Shown: positions 21,698 to 32,806 of the stretch, one piece after another
Layout of the letters: every line of letters begins with the position of its first letter
Position numbering within the stretch: the stretch's first letter is position 1
Source: Diabrotica undecimpunctata
Taxonomy: Eukaryota > Arthropoda > Insecta > Coleoptera > Chrysomelidae
Assembly: GCF_040954645.1 (NCBI RefSeq)
Contig: NC_092803.1
Span: 12,153,230 to 12,217,229 of the forward strand
Direction: 5' to 3'
DNA length: 64,000 nucleotides
Program-made: the position numbers and the translations under genes
The notes under the pieces: model-generated
Told to the model about the DNA's origin: nothing
Database searches by the model: none
What the model saw: only the letters and a program-made list of their open reading frames with translations

Positions 21698-22216
21698 CTA
21701 AGTATTCCTTGACTTACGGAAGGAATAACTTAGTAAACAAGTAAATTAAATGGTATAAAAATATAATGCAAAGAAAAAATGTTTCTAAGTGTTTCTTGAC
21801 TTACGGAAGAAACAACTTAGAACAGAAAATAAACAAAAGAATCAAATATAGTAAAATAAATGCACAAATAAGTGTTTCTTGACTTACGGAAGAACGACTT
21901 ATAATAGAAAATAAGAAAAATCAAATATAGAAAAGATGTGGAAATATTGCTGTTTCTTGACTTACGGAAGAAACAACTTAGCATAAAATAGAAAGCGAAA
22001 GAGACAAATGTATTAAGTATTTTCTTAACTTAAGGAAGAAAATATCTTAGATAAAATATCGAAAATAATAATGCAACAATGATTATGAAAATATTTCTAA
22101 GTGTTCTTTTGGCTTACCGGAAAGAACTACTTAGACAAAGTACAAATCAAAATATAAAATAGAAAAAGCAAGATAAATATTTCTAAGTGTTCTTAACTTA
22201 CGGAAGAACAACTTAG
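21698..22216. repeat. Array of seven covarying hairpins
   Basis: Units lie at 21698-21733, 21785-21820, 21868-21902, 21949-21981, 22014-22050, 22097-22134 and 22183-22216, starts 65-87 bases apart. Each is CTAAGT, a 6-8 base arm, a loop like GACTTACGG, the complementary arm, then ACTTAG. Arms differ between units yet still pair: ATTCCTT/AAGGAAT, GTTTCTT/AAGAAAC, ATTTTCTT/AAGAAAAT, GTTCTTT/AAAGAAC and GTTCTT/AAGAAC. Outer arm and loop are conserved and the spacers between units are AT-rich and unlike each other. Unit 3 has one mismatch; unit 4 lacks most of the outer left arm. No coding function. Confidence 0.85.
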
Positions 22217-22659
22217 ACACAAAATACAAGAAAAATAAACAATCAAAATAATCAAATAAAATATCAAACAATCAGTACATGAACAAATATAGATCAATGT
22301 AATATTCTAACCTGAAAAGGTCTGAATATACAATAATGCTAAAATAAAAATGGTATATAGGAAATTAGAAATAAAACAATAACTTAGTTGGAACAATAAT
22401 AGCACCGACTAGGTCTACAGTAGAAGAGGCAAGCTCGACTGATCGATGAGAGAAAATCTACCTGCTTTTATGTAAAACAAATCCTTTGTTTTACGTAGCA
22501 AAAGTGGAATTTCCCTGCATCGAATCAATTAGAAATTTGGATTTGGCCAAACTTGGAATTCCCAAGTATTTTGACCGATATCCAAATTCCTTGATGCGTC
22601 CGGCACGGCTGTCAGCTCCCGGCTGACACGTCTCCAGAGGACAGTAGAGGAAAAAACGA

Positions 22660-22875
22660 AAAAATCAATTTACCAAGAATTAAATATATTTCAAATAAAA
22701 AATGTAGCTGAGATAATTGTAAACAAAAATGTTTATTATCACTTTTTGTGTAGAATAATCAGTTATCTCAGAAACAACGCGTAAAGCGACCGGCGATTTT
22801 GAATGTCGGTTAAGCGCGCAACATCAATTTTAAATAAAATTTGTATCAAATCTACGGTAAAAGTTTGATATAAAA
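22660..22875 (+). repeat. Dispersed repeat, copy 1 (gcgaccggcgattttga family)
   Basis: It shares aatgtagctgagata, gcgaccggcgattttga and a following AT-rich tract ending in cggtaaaa with a copy at 38160-38360. An inverted partial copy lies at 41755-41880. No coding capacity. The upstream region 22420-22640 holds two short hairpins, gtaaaacaaa/tttgttttac and gctgtcag/ctgacac, which may be part of the same element. Confidence 0.6.
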
Positions 22876-23189
22876 TATATAACGGTATGTCTATTAACTG
22901 TACTTTTTAAACAAACGTTAACATGAGAATAAAAATAATAAACTTTAAGGTTCATTTGCGTCCCCCTTGGTAGTTAATGTAAGTTTTTGACCTCAGGACC
23001 TCGGGTTTATAAAGGTTAAAGGCATTTATTATTCATAATAATTACTCACTTCTACATAAAAATAGATCGTAATAGTTTATCTCTGTTAACTATCTAACTA
23101 GCTCTTATCTTTCGTTAACTTTAATAAACTCTGAAGTAACTAGTAGCATAATCTCAAACGCATATATTATAAGTAAACGAGGTCAGACG

Positions 23190-23414
23190 GCAAAGCTTAA
23201 ATATTCTATTTCTAAGCGGCGAGAGAAGAAGCTTGTGAAAGAAAGCACTGATACGAAGTATAAAAATCGACAGTGTTGCCATTTTTGGATGAATACACAT
23301 ACAATTGTACATAGTAAGGGCTTATATCAAGGAAAGCTTAAATATTGTATTTCTAAGCGGCGAAATAAGAAGCTTCTGAAAAACAGCACGTATAAGAAGT
23401 TAGACTCGACAGTG
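23190..23414 (+). repeat. Direct duplication, about 85 bp
   Basis: 23190-23274 and 23331-23414 share aaagcttaaatatt, tatttctaagcggcga and agaagctt and both end in tcgacagtg, with about 80 percent identity and a 56-base spacer. The second copy lies within a 64-codon frame of no known family. This looks like a local duplication. Confidence 0.6.
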
Positions 23415-23429
23415 CGTGAATCTAGGTAA

Positions 23430-25600
23430 ATTTTAATTTTTAATCCATGAAATATTATAAATGCAAGAGCGTTTTGAATTGTTTCTTTAAGGTATAATAC
23501 GGACTAAGAGTTAAAAAACAGCAATTCAGGCAGATTGAAGCATTCTAGTTGACCGCATCATCTAATTTCTATAGATTCAAATTGGTAATTTCATCTGGAA
23601 AATCACAAACATTTAAAAGGATCAAACTGAAAGGCCGGACAGATCAAAATCACGACGAAGCAGGCAAATTAAGAATAATAGTATTGTTATAACGGATGTA
23701 TTAAAGATTGGACTACGTGGTATTATAACGGATTGGAGTAAAGAAAAAAAATGGACACAATAACTACAAAATCGTAAAATAAACATAGCCATCATCACCA
23801 AAACAAAAAAGAAAGTTTGAGAAACTGAAAATTTTGTCGATTACACAATTAAATAGTGGCAGTATATTACAATGATATAAGACCTATTCAGGTTGTAACA
23901 ATTATGTTAATTGCTTATAGGGGTTTGAAAGGTTGACTAAACAATTACTGGGCTGAAGATAGGGTAAGCAAATAAATTGAAACGTTTGCGAACGGCTACT
24001 CGTGTTTTGGTTGGAGAGCTAGATCATGAATAAGGATTCCTTTATTTGATAGACTCGGAGAAACTAACTACAAAAAAAAATCAAAAATACTTACAGAGAT
24101 GTCCTAGGAACACTACATAAGAAGATTCCTAAACTATTTATAACGGACGCCGTTTAAAAAAATCCTCCTGTTGTTTAGAAAGAAAAGTTTTTCTCTCCTA
24201 AAAAATTCCAAGGATGAATATCTTTTTTAAAAGAAATAATTTTAAAATCCTGGTTTAAAGAGAAACATTATATATTTATACAGTTAGTACAAATATATTT
24301 ATCCAAATTTATCAACAAACCTTATATTGAGTTTACCTTTTAACAAAACAGAATTTAAGCTATGTTTATCAACAATTGTTACATTAAACATTGGATCTTC
24401 TAACAATTTTACTTTAAAAATTTGGTTATGTACCAAATGACAGAAAAAGATAATACTGACTGTCATGTCGAAATGAAATATCAAACTTTTCTGAATTATT
24501 AATTATTTATCAAGGTGAACTTTATTTAAAAGAAAACTAAATCATGGCAATTAGCTGACCGATAAAACTTTTAATTTATAACTTTTTAATTTGCCATGAA
24601 AGCAAATCTTTGTATATTAACGAAGATTTTATTTAGAAAAATTAAACAAAACTACTTTGGTTCACCGTATTATTTCTTTTTAAGTTATATATTAAGAAAG
24701 TTTGTTACCTTGGAATTTAATACAAAAAAAAACACTGTCCCACACAAACTTCAAACGATCTGTATTCGACCGCTAGGAGATAAAATGGGAGCTGGACAAA
24801 TCTTGGGGAGGTCAAACATCGAATTCGACTTCAGGATATCCTGATGAAACAATTTGTATTCTTTAAAACTCGGCTGCTAAATTTTCACTTAAATCTGTGT
24901 GGGCCTCACTTACCGTCAGCCACGCTGTTTCTCAAATCCTGTGACACGAAATACAGCAACAAAACGGCGATTATCTCGCTCCACAAAGACTGCCAAATAG
25001 CATTTGAGCCTAATCATCCAAAACTTATTCAAATTAAGCCAAAATTTACCGATTTTTTGAAACTATCACCGAAAATAATCTTTTATCATTCAGACTGATC
25101 TCTCTCTGTCTGTCCCATTTAGTTTCTAACTGCCAGCCAATCGGAACATTTTTATTACGCTTTTGACTCAATAATGGACCTTAAGAGGGCTGGGCTTTCA
25201 AATTTTTTTTGTGGGAATTTATTTAAGTAATACGCAAAGACACTACACAGTTAATATTTTCTTAGATGTCTAGCATGTACAACTGGGTAAAGAAAACTTC
25301 AGATTATTATTACGTACCAACCAGGGGCGTATCAAATCAATTTTTATACAATTTAAGTATTCGATAGCTATAACGAAAAACTTATGCTTCAAGGTATAGA
25401 TTGTAATAGCGAATATAAATTTGATCAGCTGAACTACCCATGGAATTACAAAAATACAAAATAATATTAAAATACAAGGTGCAAAATTAGAAAAATAACG
25501 CAACTGTAAGCTAAAGGACTAATTCAAGAGAACAAATGGGATCCAACGTGTGATATCGAAATAAAACGACTTTGTCAAAAAGACAAGAACCGTCACTTTA
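23430..25600. other. No gene recognised
   Basis: This long AT-rich stretch has several short open frames (for example 24596-24844 and 24844-25098, which abut), none with a family signature. I see no repeat shared with the rest of the window. Confidence 0.35.
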
Positions 25601-25605
25601 ATCAA

Positions 25606-25900
25606 ATACAGGGTATTTCAAAAAGGTATGTCATAAATTAAATCACGAATTCCGGGGTCAAAAATAAATTGATTGAGTCCAACTTAGAGATAGTTCAAAC
25701 ACTCCTGACCATGGAGCTGCGCGAAGGCGGAGTCAAATTTACGTAAAGGCAGAAAGGTTCTATTGTAAGTGGAATTATAAAGTGCATAGTACAATGCGTT
25801 TCGAATGGAAGTGGAGACTAAACCAAATTTCCTCTACTGCGCCGTGGTCAGGAGTGCTTGCACTATCTCTACCTCTACCTTAGTACAAAAGTGTACACAA
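25606..25900. mobile_element. Inverted-repeat element, possible MITE
   Basis: Arms of about 38 bases, 25685-25722 and 25835-25873, share gagatagt, cactcctgacca and gcgc in inverted order. The left part starts with acagggtatttcaaaaa, close to the terminus of the MITE at 3171-3691. The outer right end is not identified, so limits are approximate. Confidence 0.45.
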
Positions 25901-26229
25901 AAAAAGTTACAGCCCTTTTAAGTTACAAAATAAAAATTGTTTTTTTGCATTATCTCCTAAACTACTTGACATTTTGTAATAAAAATGGACACGTTACTTT
26001 CTTGTTCTGAAAGCATTTTTCATACAAAAGAAACAACAAAATCTAAGCGCACAGAAAAATTTTAAGGGGGGTGTGCAGCCCTAAATCACAAAACTATCAG
26101 GTCATCTTACCGTATGATGGATGCCATCGTTTAAGGTTAATTGTGGATATAATTGTATTCAAGAATTCTTTTCTCTACTTATTTTTTGGATTGTCATATT
26201 TTTGATTGCCTAGAAGGATCTATACTGTA

Positions 26230-26600
26230 TAATAATAATGAAAATCGGTGAATATGGCGCATAAGCCATAATTATGGCATCACCGCGCTGATAAAAGTTA
26301 ACGCGCAAGGTTTTAATTTACTTTCAGGGCCTCGGAAAAGAGCAGATTACATATGAGACAGCTCATAGCCATAAACCTCGCCACTATTTCAGAGGCACGC
26401 TTTCTAATTTGCATGTGCAAATTGAGTAGTTTACACTTGAGTCTCGGGGAAAGCCAACCTCTAAAGCCGCGAAAGCATTCGAACATGATGGCCTGTCGGA
26501 TAAAAGTGGTTTTTTCCCTGAGTGAATTGCGCCGTTATTTTATTAGCTGTAGCTTTATGAGTGAGCGACGACGAGGGTTAGCATGACTGGAGTTTGTAGC
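26230..26600. other. GC-richer, non-repetitive block
   Basis: It stands out from flanking AT-rich DNA and is not seen elsewhere in the window. It contains an inverted repeat aatttgca/tgcaaatt (an ATTTGCAT octamer-like word) and ttttatta. A 77-codon plus frame (26353-26586) has no known family. It could be a conserved regulatory element or an exon. Confidence 0.25.
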
Positions 26601-26609
26601 CTCCGAAAT

Positions 26610-27820
26610 TGTCAAACGAAACAAAAAATAATTGAAAGGGAAACTCATGGAGTCCATTCAACAAAATGGATAGATAAAGGTTTCCTATCTAATTAGTATA
26701 TTTTTTTTGTGAAATAAACGCCTTCAAAAATTACTTACTCTTCAGTATAATATTTATATATAAGTCCTTTCAACAACTTATACCACATATGGATATCTTG
26801 TACTTCAAATAACTTCAAATAACAAAGAAAATGAACAAAACTTTTCTCAGAAACGTTTTGCTCACTTTGTTTATATAAGGAACATACCGAAGACAATAAA
26901 ATTTCAAACTAAACAGTTTTCCATACAGTACCTATCGCTTTGTTTGGTTTGTAAACCGAATTTGTATAATAGGAACTAGGAATAGATTTGAAAATATAAA
27001 TATTATTCGACAGCGTGAGATGTACCGACTGCTGGAAGCATCAAGCAATTTTACGTGTTTATGTATTTCTCTAAAACCCATTGTAAACGAATGCAGATGC
27101 AGATATTCTACTCTGTTGGTGGCTTATTCGGTGTTGACTTGTGATTTGTTTGCTAAACAATCGTGACATTTGGTGAATATTGACCGTATTTATCTTTCTA
27201 GTTTTAGGAGGATAATCTTACTAAAAGGATAATAAACGACAAAGGTTATTAAAATGTGTATTTTACAAATTAAACATGATACAAGCAAACAGTTTTAGAA
27301 CCTCATTAACTAATTTTATCTCCATTAAAATTACCAAGAACTAAAGTTTTATTTATTTACAATTGCCGCATTAACCATGAAAGGTTATATTAGCGGGTTT
27401 TACAGATTTTACAGTTACTAAATATACTAATTACAAATTACAAAATAATACACCTATTAAAGTTTATGTAGTAAAAGTATGTCCTTATTGTATTTGATAC
27501 ATTACAGTTTAAAATGGACGGCGTTATGCATTACTAGACCAACCGCCATTTTCCCAAATTGTGCATTATGGAGCTTTCTGGTGGGAAATAGCATAAACTA
27601 TCTACAGAATAAATCCCATTAGTCTGTTAGTAACGGTTAACCAAATATATTTAAAAAGACCAAGTGCCTTTCTTCTTATTCTGGATTTTGAATTTTGCAT
27701 CACTAGACCAAGCGAATAATTTTGTGTAATAGTTTTGCATCAGTAGACCAAGCGCCTCTTGCGAGCGTTTTAATGATTGTAAATCGAATATTTGGCAACA
27801 TACGTACATGAACGTTGTTG
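26610..27820. other. No gene recognised; one short motif three times
   Basis: Near-copies of gcatcactagaccaagcg occur at about 27529, 27698 and 27738. Otherwise the stretch is AT-rich without recognised features. Confidence 0.35.
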
Positions 27821-27833
27821 ACAATAACTTGTT

Positions 27834-28074
27834 AAAAGTAAAGTTCGTGTAACCTTTTGGCTAAGGTCTAGTGTTAGGGTTTTCAGGTCGCGCAAGCGCC
27901 CCTAACATGACTTAACGACTACTTTTGTAGCCGGGACCGACGGCTTTACGTGCCCTCCGAAGTGCGGTGGCAGCTCAGATAAATTAGATGTTGAAAATTT
28001 TGTCGGTGCCGGGATTTGAACCCGAGTTCTTTAGCTTGTTAAGCCAGTAACATAGCCGCTGAGCTACGGCTGCC
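27834..28074 (-). mobile_element. tRNA-derived SINE with 13-bp TSD
   Basis: Perfect TSD acaataacttgtt lies at 27821-27833 and 28075-28087. The minus strand begins with a tRNA-like head: an A-box-like TAGCTCAGCGG and a B-box GGTTCAAATCC. The head is followed by a body with GGAGGGCACGTAAAGCCGTC, GGTCCCGGCTAC and AGTCGTTAAGTCATG, a conserved core widely seen in insect SINEs, and a short A/T tail. The head does not fold as a functional tRNA because its acceptor arms do not pair. RNA polymerase III would transcribe it; mobilisation needs a LINE. Confidence 0.92.
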
Positions 28075-28136
28075 ACAATAACTTGTTGAGGCGTTTAGGT
28101 TAAGAAGTACTGACAGTTATTGCTTAAATTTTTCTA

Positions 28137-29228
28137 CAGAAGATGCACAAGAAAAATCACTGCAGATGCCTTCAACTTCTAAAGGCGAAACAAGAAGTAA
28201 CATTATTCGTCAGCAGGAACAAAAAGAAGATAAAATAGCATTAAACACTGAAGTGATAAAAAACTATTCGCCCATGGGGAGACCAAAAAAAAGGAGAATA
28301 CGAAGTACTTAAATCAAAGTCGCGAATCAAGGAAAAAAAGTTGTATTCAAAACAAGAGTTACTCCACACAGAGAAATGTATGTAAAAAATCAAAACAGTT
28401 CCGTATGTATCTTTGTAAGTGTAAGTGTTAGGACAAGATTGGTGTGGATAATGCCAAAAAAGAATTTGATAAGTTTTACAATGTTGAATCTTATGATGCT
28501 CAGAGAGCTGGAATTTGTTCAAATATTTCCGAAGTCCCAATAAAGCGCAAAAGAAAAAAAAACCATTAACAAAAGAAATACTACAAGGATATACACAATA
28601 TTCGCTGTGACTGTGTAAACCTGTCTTTTTACAGACTTTGAGAATATCAAGTTGCATTAAAAGCTATGAAATGTCCAATGTGTGTTCGAGGTTGTCGTCG
28701 TCAAAGTGGAGGTCAGCATAAAATTAACGATAATCGTGTACAAAAAGTAATTGAGCACATAACGAAGTTCCCCAAGTTCAAGTCACATTACAGAAGGGCT
28801 AACATAGAAAGAGAATACCTAACAGAAGACACAACATTAAGTAAAATATATTAATTGTATATTGAAGAAGCAGACAATGATCCTGTTAAATTTTCGTTTT
28901 ACAAATAAATATTTTTAACACGATTTAATCTTCAAAGAAAAAAGTTAAAAAAAGATACTTGTATTAGATAGTATTGTTTCGAATTAGAAATTAAAAATTG
29001 CGCAGATAAAGAAAAATTAAGCAAGTTAAAGGAAGAAAAAATGTGCACTTAGAAGAAACTGAAAATGTACAATCTAGAATAAAGCTAGACATGAAGATGA
29101 GCAACGATCAACCAGACATGGAAACCTTTTGTTTTGATTTAGAAAAAACTTTTCCCCTTCCGAAAATTCCAACAAATATCGTATATTATAAGTGTCAATT
29201 ATCTATTTACAACCTTGTTATCCATTGT
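28137..29228 (+). pseudogene. Transposon-linked multi-copy gene (DUF7869-like), broken
   Basis: After a ttttctacag acceptor-like site the plus strand reads SLQMPSTSKGETRS and GRPKKRRIRS, then CKCKC and DAQRAGICSNI, RRQSGGQHKINDNRVQKVIE with HITKFPKFKSHYRRA and EYLTEDTTL, ENVQSRIKLDMKMSNDQPDM, and DLEKTFPLPKIPTNIVYYK with QLSIYNLVIH. These blocks, in this order, match a family found in many copies in insect genomes and usually left as uncharacterised DUF7869 proteins. Stops and frameshifts separate the blocks. The frame ends where a PLE terminal unit begins, so the rest was lost or displaced. The family name is from memory. Confidence 0.65.
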
Positions 29229-29365
29229 TCTGAAGCTATTTTCTTGTGGCATTTTAAATTAATTTATATTTAAATGGGAATAAGCCACAATTAAAGGTTA
29301 AAATACGTTTATTGACGTTTCAATTTCCACTTCGGAAATCGTTCTCAAAATACAAACATTAGTTT
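29229..29365 (+). repeat. PLE terminal unit, fullest copy
   Basis: The unit runs from gaagctattttcttgtggca through atgggaataagccacaatt to cggaaatcgttctcaaaata. It interrupts the DUF7869-like gene. No PLE coding sequence is adjacent. Confidence 0.65.
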
Positions 29366-29394
29366 GTATTTTGAATGTTAGCCCCAGTTAAACA

Positions 29395-29570
29395 TGATTT
29401 GTAAAATGTTGTACCTTCACGCAGTATCAAATGCTTTATTTAGATAAAAAAATATGGCAATTACTTTTTGGTTATTTGTAAAAGACTCACATAGAGCATT
29501 GTCAATATCTACTATGGCATCATGAGTTGATCTGCCTTTTCTAAAACCTGTTTTTTCTGTGTTATTATTT
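29395..29570 (-). pseudogene. Jockey-type LINE RT fragment
   Basis: The minus strand reads GFRKGRSTHDAIVDIDNALC and KVIAIFFYLNKAFDT, the RT finger block ending at the conserved KAFD. The flanks are not LINE, so only about 55 codons remain. Confidence 0.7.
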
Positions 29571-30470
29571 AAAGTTTTTTTCTTTAAAACTCAAGTTATA
29601 TAATATTAAGGTCTATGAAACATAAAAACTAATTTATAATTTGTTAAGGATATTCAGATACTTACTTTTGAAACTTTTAAAATTGTAATATTTTTTTCCT
29701 CAGCAAGATTAATCGTTGTGCAAGTTTTTACATTCGATTGCAAATTCGATTCGTTTCGTGCCTCATGAAACTTTTCATAAAATATAACCCAAAACGGTAT
29801 TTTCTAAATTTGGCGCTTTTAAGCAGTTGGTAGTACTGATGAACTACCATGTGATACATATTATAATCTTCCCTGTAGCAGCTCCCGCCTTTTTATTTCA
29901 CATGTATCCTTTTGCTACTTATTCCCTCATATGTACTAGTACACAGATATCCTCCAAGTTACATACTTAAAGTGCGTTTTTTCTTCTTACTCTATTTCAA
30001 ATTAATATGAAACTCACTGTTTTTGTATAAAAAATGTGGATCTAGAAAGAATGACTTGGTTTGCAATTTGGCACGTAAAAATGGTGCTTGGAAAAAATTG
30101 CACGAATATAGAGAACTATGAAGAAAATCAATTATCGGATACAGAAGAGGATTGAGAATGATTACTGTGTTATATTTAGTTATACAGTATCCTCCATTTG
30201 ATTTAAAAGACAATATAAACGTAGTTTTATTTATTAATTAAATTCAGTCATAATTATTATTGTTTTTTTATATTAAAGACCTACTGTGTTTATACCATTG
30301 GAATCTGGTCAAAGCTGACCAATTATCAATTTTTATCTGTCTTAATTTACTAAAGGATGCATTCTAAGAGCTTACCCTATGGCGTAATCTTATTTTATCT
30401 ACACATAACAGCTATGCACTAATATCTAACATGCAAATTCACAACACAGCACTATGCTCCACTTTTACAC
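29570..30470. other. No gene recognised
   Basis: AT-rich, no family matches and no repeat shared within the window. Confidence 0.35.
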
Positions 30471-30477
30471 TAATTAC

Positions 30478-31375
30478 ACTTTACACTAACTCAAATGGTT
30501 TTGTTCGTTTTAGTCTTCTTTCTAACCCAGTATTATCGAGGAGCTGGATGGCCTCGATGTTTACGTATTTATCTTCTTGATAATTTTATTTACATCTTCC
30601 ATCTCTAGGTCCTTGTGGAGGTCGACATTTCTGATGTAGCAAGGAGCATCAACGATGTTCCTTAGTACTTTATTCTGGAATCTCTGGAAGATCTGGATAT
30701 TACTTTTATTAGCACAGCCCCAGAGTTGGCAACCATACATCCATACTGGTCTCAGTATTTGCTTGTATATCAGTTGTTTATTATGTGTGGACAAAACTGA
30801 ATTTCTTCTTATCAGCCAATACATTTTCTTGTAAGAGATACCTAGTTTCTCCCTTTTCTTTTTGATATGGGCTTTCCAGCGAAGATTTGCATCAAGTGTG
30901 ATACCCAAGTATCTTGCAGTAGCTGCGTGCGGTATTTGGGCATCATTTATTCTAATTGGAATGGTTTGGATTTTTTTTGTTTGTAAAATTAACGTGAATT
31001 GATTTAGACTCGTTTAGTTTGATTTTCCATTTTTTTGTCCACTTATAGATTTTATCGATTGCCAACTGTAATTTTTCTGCTGCTTCTTCACTGGTATCAC
31101 CTACTGCTAGAATGGCATTATCATCTGCAAAGGTGGCTAAAGCATCATTTTCTACTTCAGGTATGTCGCATGTGTATAACAGGTAGAGGACCGGACCTAA
31201 TACACTTCCTTGAGATTTCTTTTAAATCTGTGTAAAAGTCTTCTTGTTTGATTCTGAAGTATCTATCAGATATGTATGACTGTAGAATTTCTGAATATTG
31301 TCTAGGTATAAAGGATTTCAGTTTATACAGTAAACCTTCATGCCATACTTTATCGAATGCCTTAGCTACGTCTTA
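30478..31375 (-). pseudogene. Jockey-type LINE, RT and C-terminus
   Basis: The minus strand reads KVWHEGLLYKLKSFIP, then after a frameshift at about 31215 GSVLGPVLYLLYTCDIPE and ATFADDNAILA, the catalytic box. KKWKIKLNESKSIHVNF follows, a stop, then MGITLDANLRWKAHIKKKRE, RPVWMYGCQLWGCANKSN and, after another stop, LLDNTGLERRLKRTKPF, the usual jockey end. FADD is intact. The 5' two thirds are missing. No TSD was found. Confidence 0.85.
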
Positions 31376-31379
31376 TTAT

Positions 31380-32800
31380 TAATCAATGCTTTTTACTAAT
31401 TTAATGATTTTGAATTATTATTGTGTTTATGCTAAATTAAACAGAATATTATAAACCAGTGGCTTTCTATTTAAATTGACTAAAAAAGAATAACAATTTT
31501 ATCTTTCTAATAATATATTAAAGCTTGCGAAGAAATATTACTACTTTGTTAATTGTGTAATAATTATTTGAACTATACTGGCGTTTACTGTATCATATTC
31601 GTCTTCATCGAACTCGAAAACCCCCCCAATAACAAAATTAAACTAATGTCTGTCGATAGTTTCTTAGTTGCAAATTTTTCATTTTCTATGCTCTTTAAAT
31701 TTTTCTCATGCACAAAATGCATAAGAAAATTTTTATTTTACCACCATGAATTTTGTTCACAAAATTTCCTGACACATTCCCGAATCGAATGCAAAAATAT
31801 GTTCTTGAGAGAACTGACTATAATTTCAGCTCCGAATAAAAAGTTTTTGTTGTTTTATGCCAACTATTAAAAACATATTTGTTACTAGATTTGAAATTAA
31901 AGCGTTTTTCTCACTTTAGAGAAGAAACATTTAAGTACAGTTTTTATTCAATCCATATGAAACCATTTGAAACTTATTGCGTTGACGTAAACAAATGATT
32001 ACGCTTTGTGTCAGTTTTCTCTGTCGCACTGGGGGAACAGGTTTTGTATTGCAGCGCTCAGTTTATTTGTATTTTATGTCTGTGATATAAAGACATATTC
32101 AGAATTACACCTCACCAAATTTAAGTTTTAATAAATTTTATATTGGACTATGAACTCATCACTCGATATTTTTAAAAAGACTATACTTTTTATATCCCCA
32201 GTATATGAAAAATAAACATTGAAGTTATAATCTCCATTTTCGAGAAATTTTTATAAACGAAAACGTTTCCGTGATGGCTGAATCCAAAGATCTGCCACTG
32301 AAAACACTTTCAATTCAAAAGGGATAAGTTATCTAGATAAAGGTAATTTGTCTTTCAAATACTATTATGATTTGGGCCTTGGAATAGGATTATGGTTTTT
32401 GAATGAGAGAATAGATACGGCTCTATCTATAGCCGAGCTGAACGGCAAACACACATTGAAGCATTAATTTTATGCCTGGTTGATTATCAATCTTGTTACG
32501 ACTCCTTCAGATCGATTTTAGTTAGAGAATGGATGCGTTTTCATAAGAAGCTCAAAGAAGTTTGTGAACTAATATAACCAAAAACTAGCAAAATTTTCAT
32601 TTAAAATGAAATATTACTATTTTAATGGGAATAAGCCCCAATTGAAGGTTAAAGTAAATTTATTGACGTTTCAATTTTGTTTTTTCATACTTATATCATA
32701 ATTATATATATTATAATTTTTCAACGTTTTTCATAATTGAAACATCAATAAACTTGAATTGAAACTTGAAATTGAAACATCATTAAAACAAAAATAAATT
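31380..32800. other. No gene; decayed PLE terminal unit near the right end
   Basis: Mostly AT-rich without matches. At 32621-32675 aatgggaataagccccaatt and tattgacgtttcaattt are a decayed PLE terminal unit. Confidence 0.5.
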
Positions 32801-32806
32801 ATAATT

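Noticed and set aside
21698..22216. CRISPR-like array.
   Set aside because: The window is animal DNA. The repeats are imperfect hairpins with changing stems, and the gaps are AT-rich variable DNA, not uniform spacers.
28002..28074. True tRNA gene on the minus strand.
   Set aside because: A and B boxes are present but the acceptor arms do not pair, and it continues into a SINE body with TSDs.
28241..28657. 138-codon minus-strand frame.
   Set aside because: It lies opposite the DUF7869-like coding blocks and has no family of its own.
29836..29870. actgatgaactacca, possible third hammerhead core.
   Set aside because: No helix II followed by GAA at the right distance.
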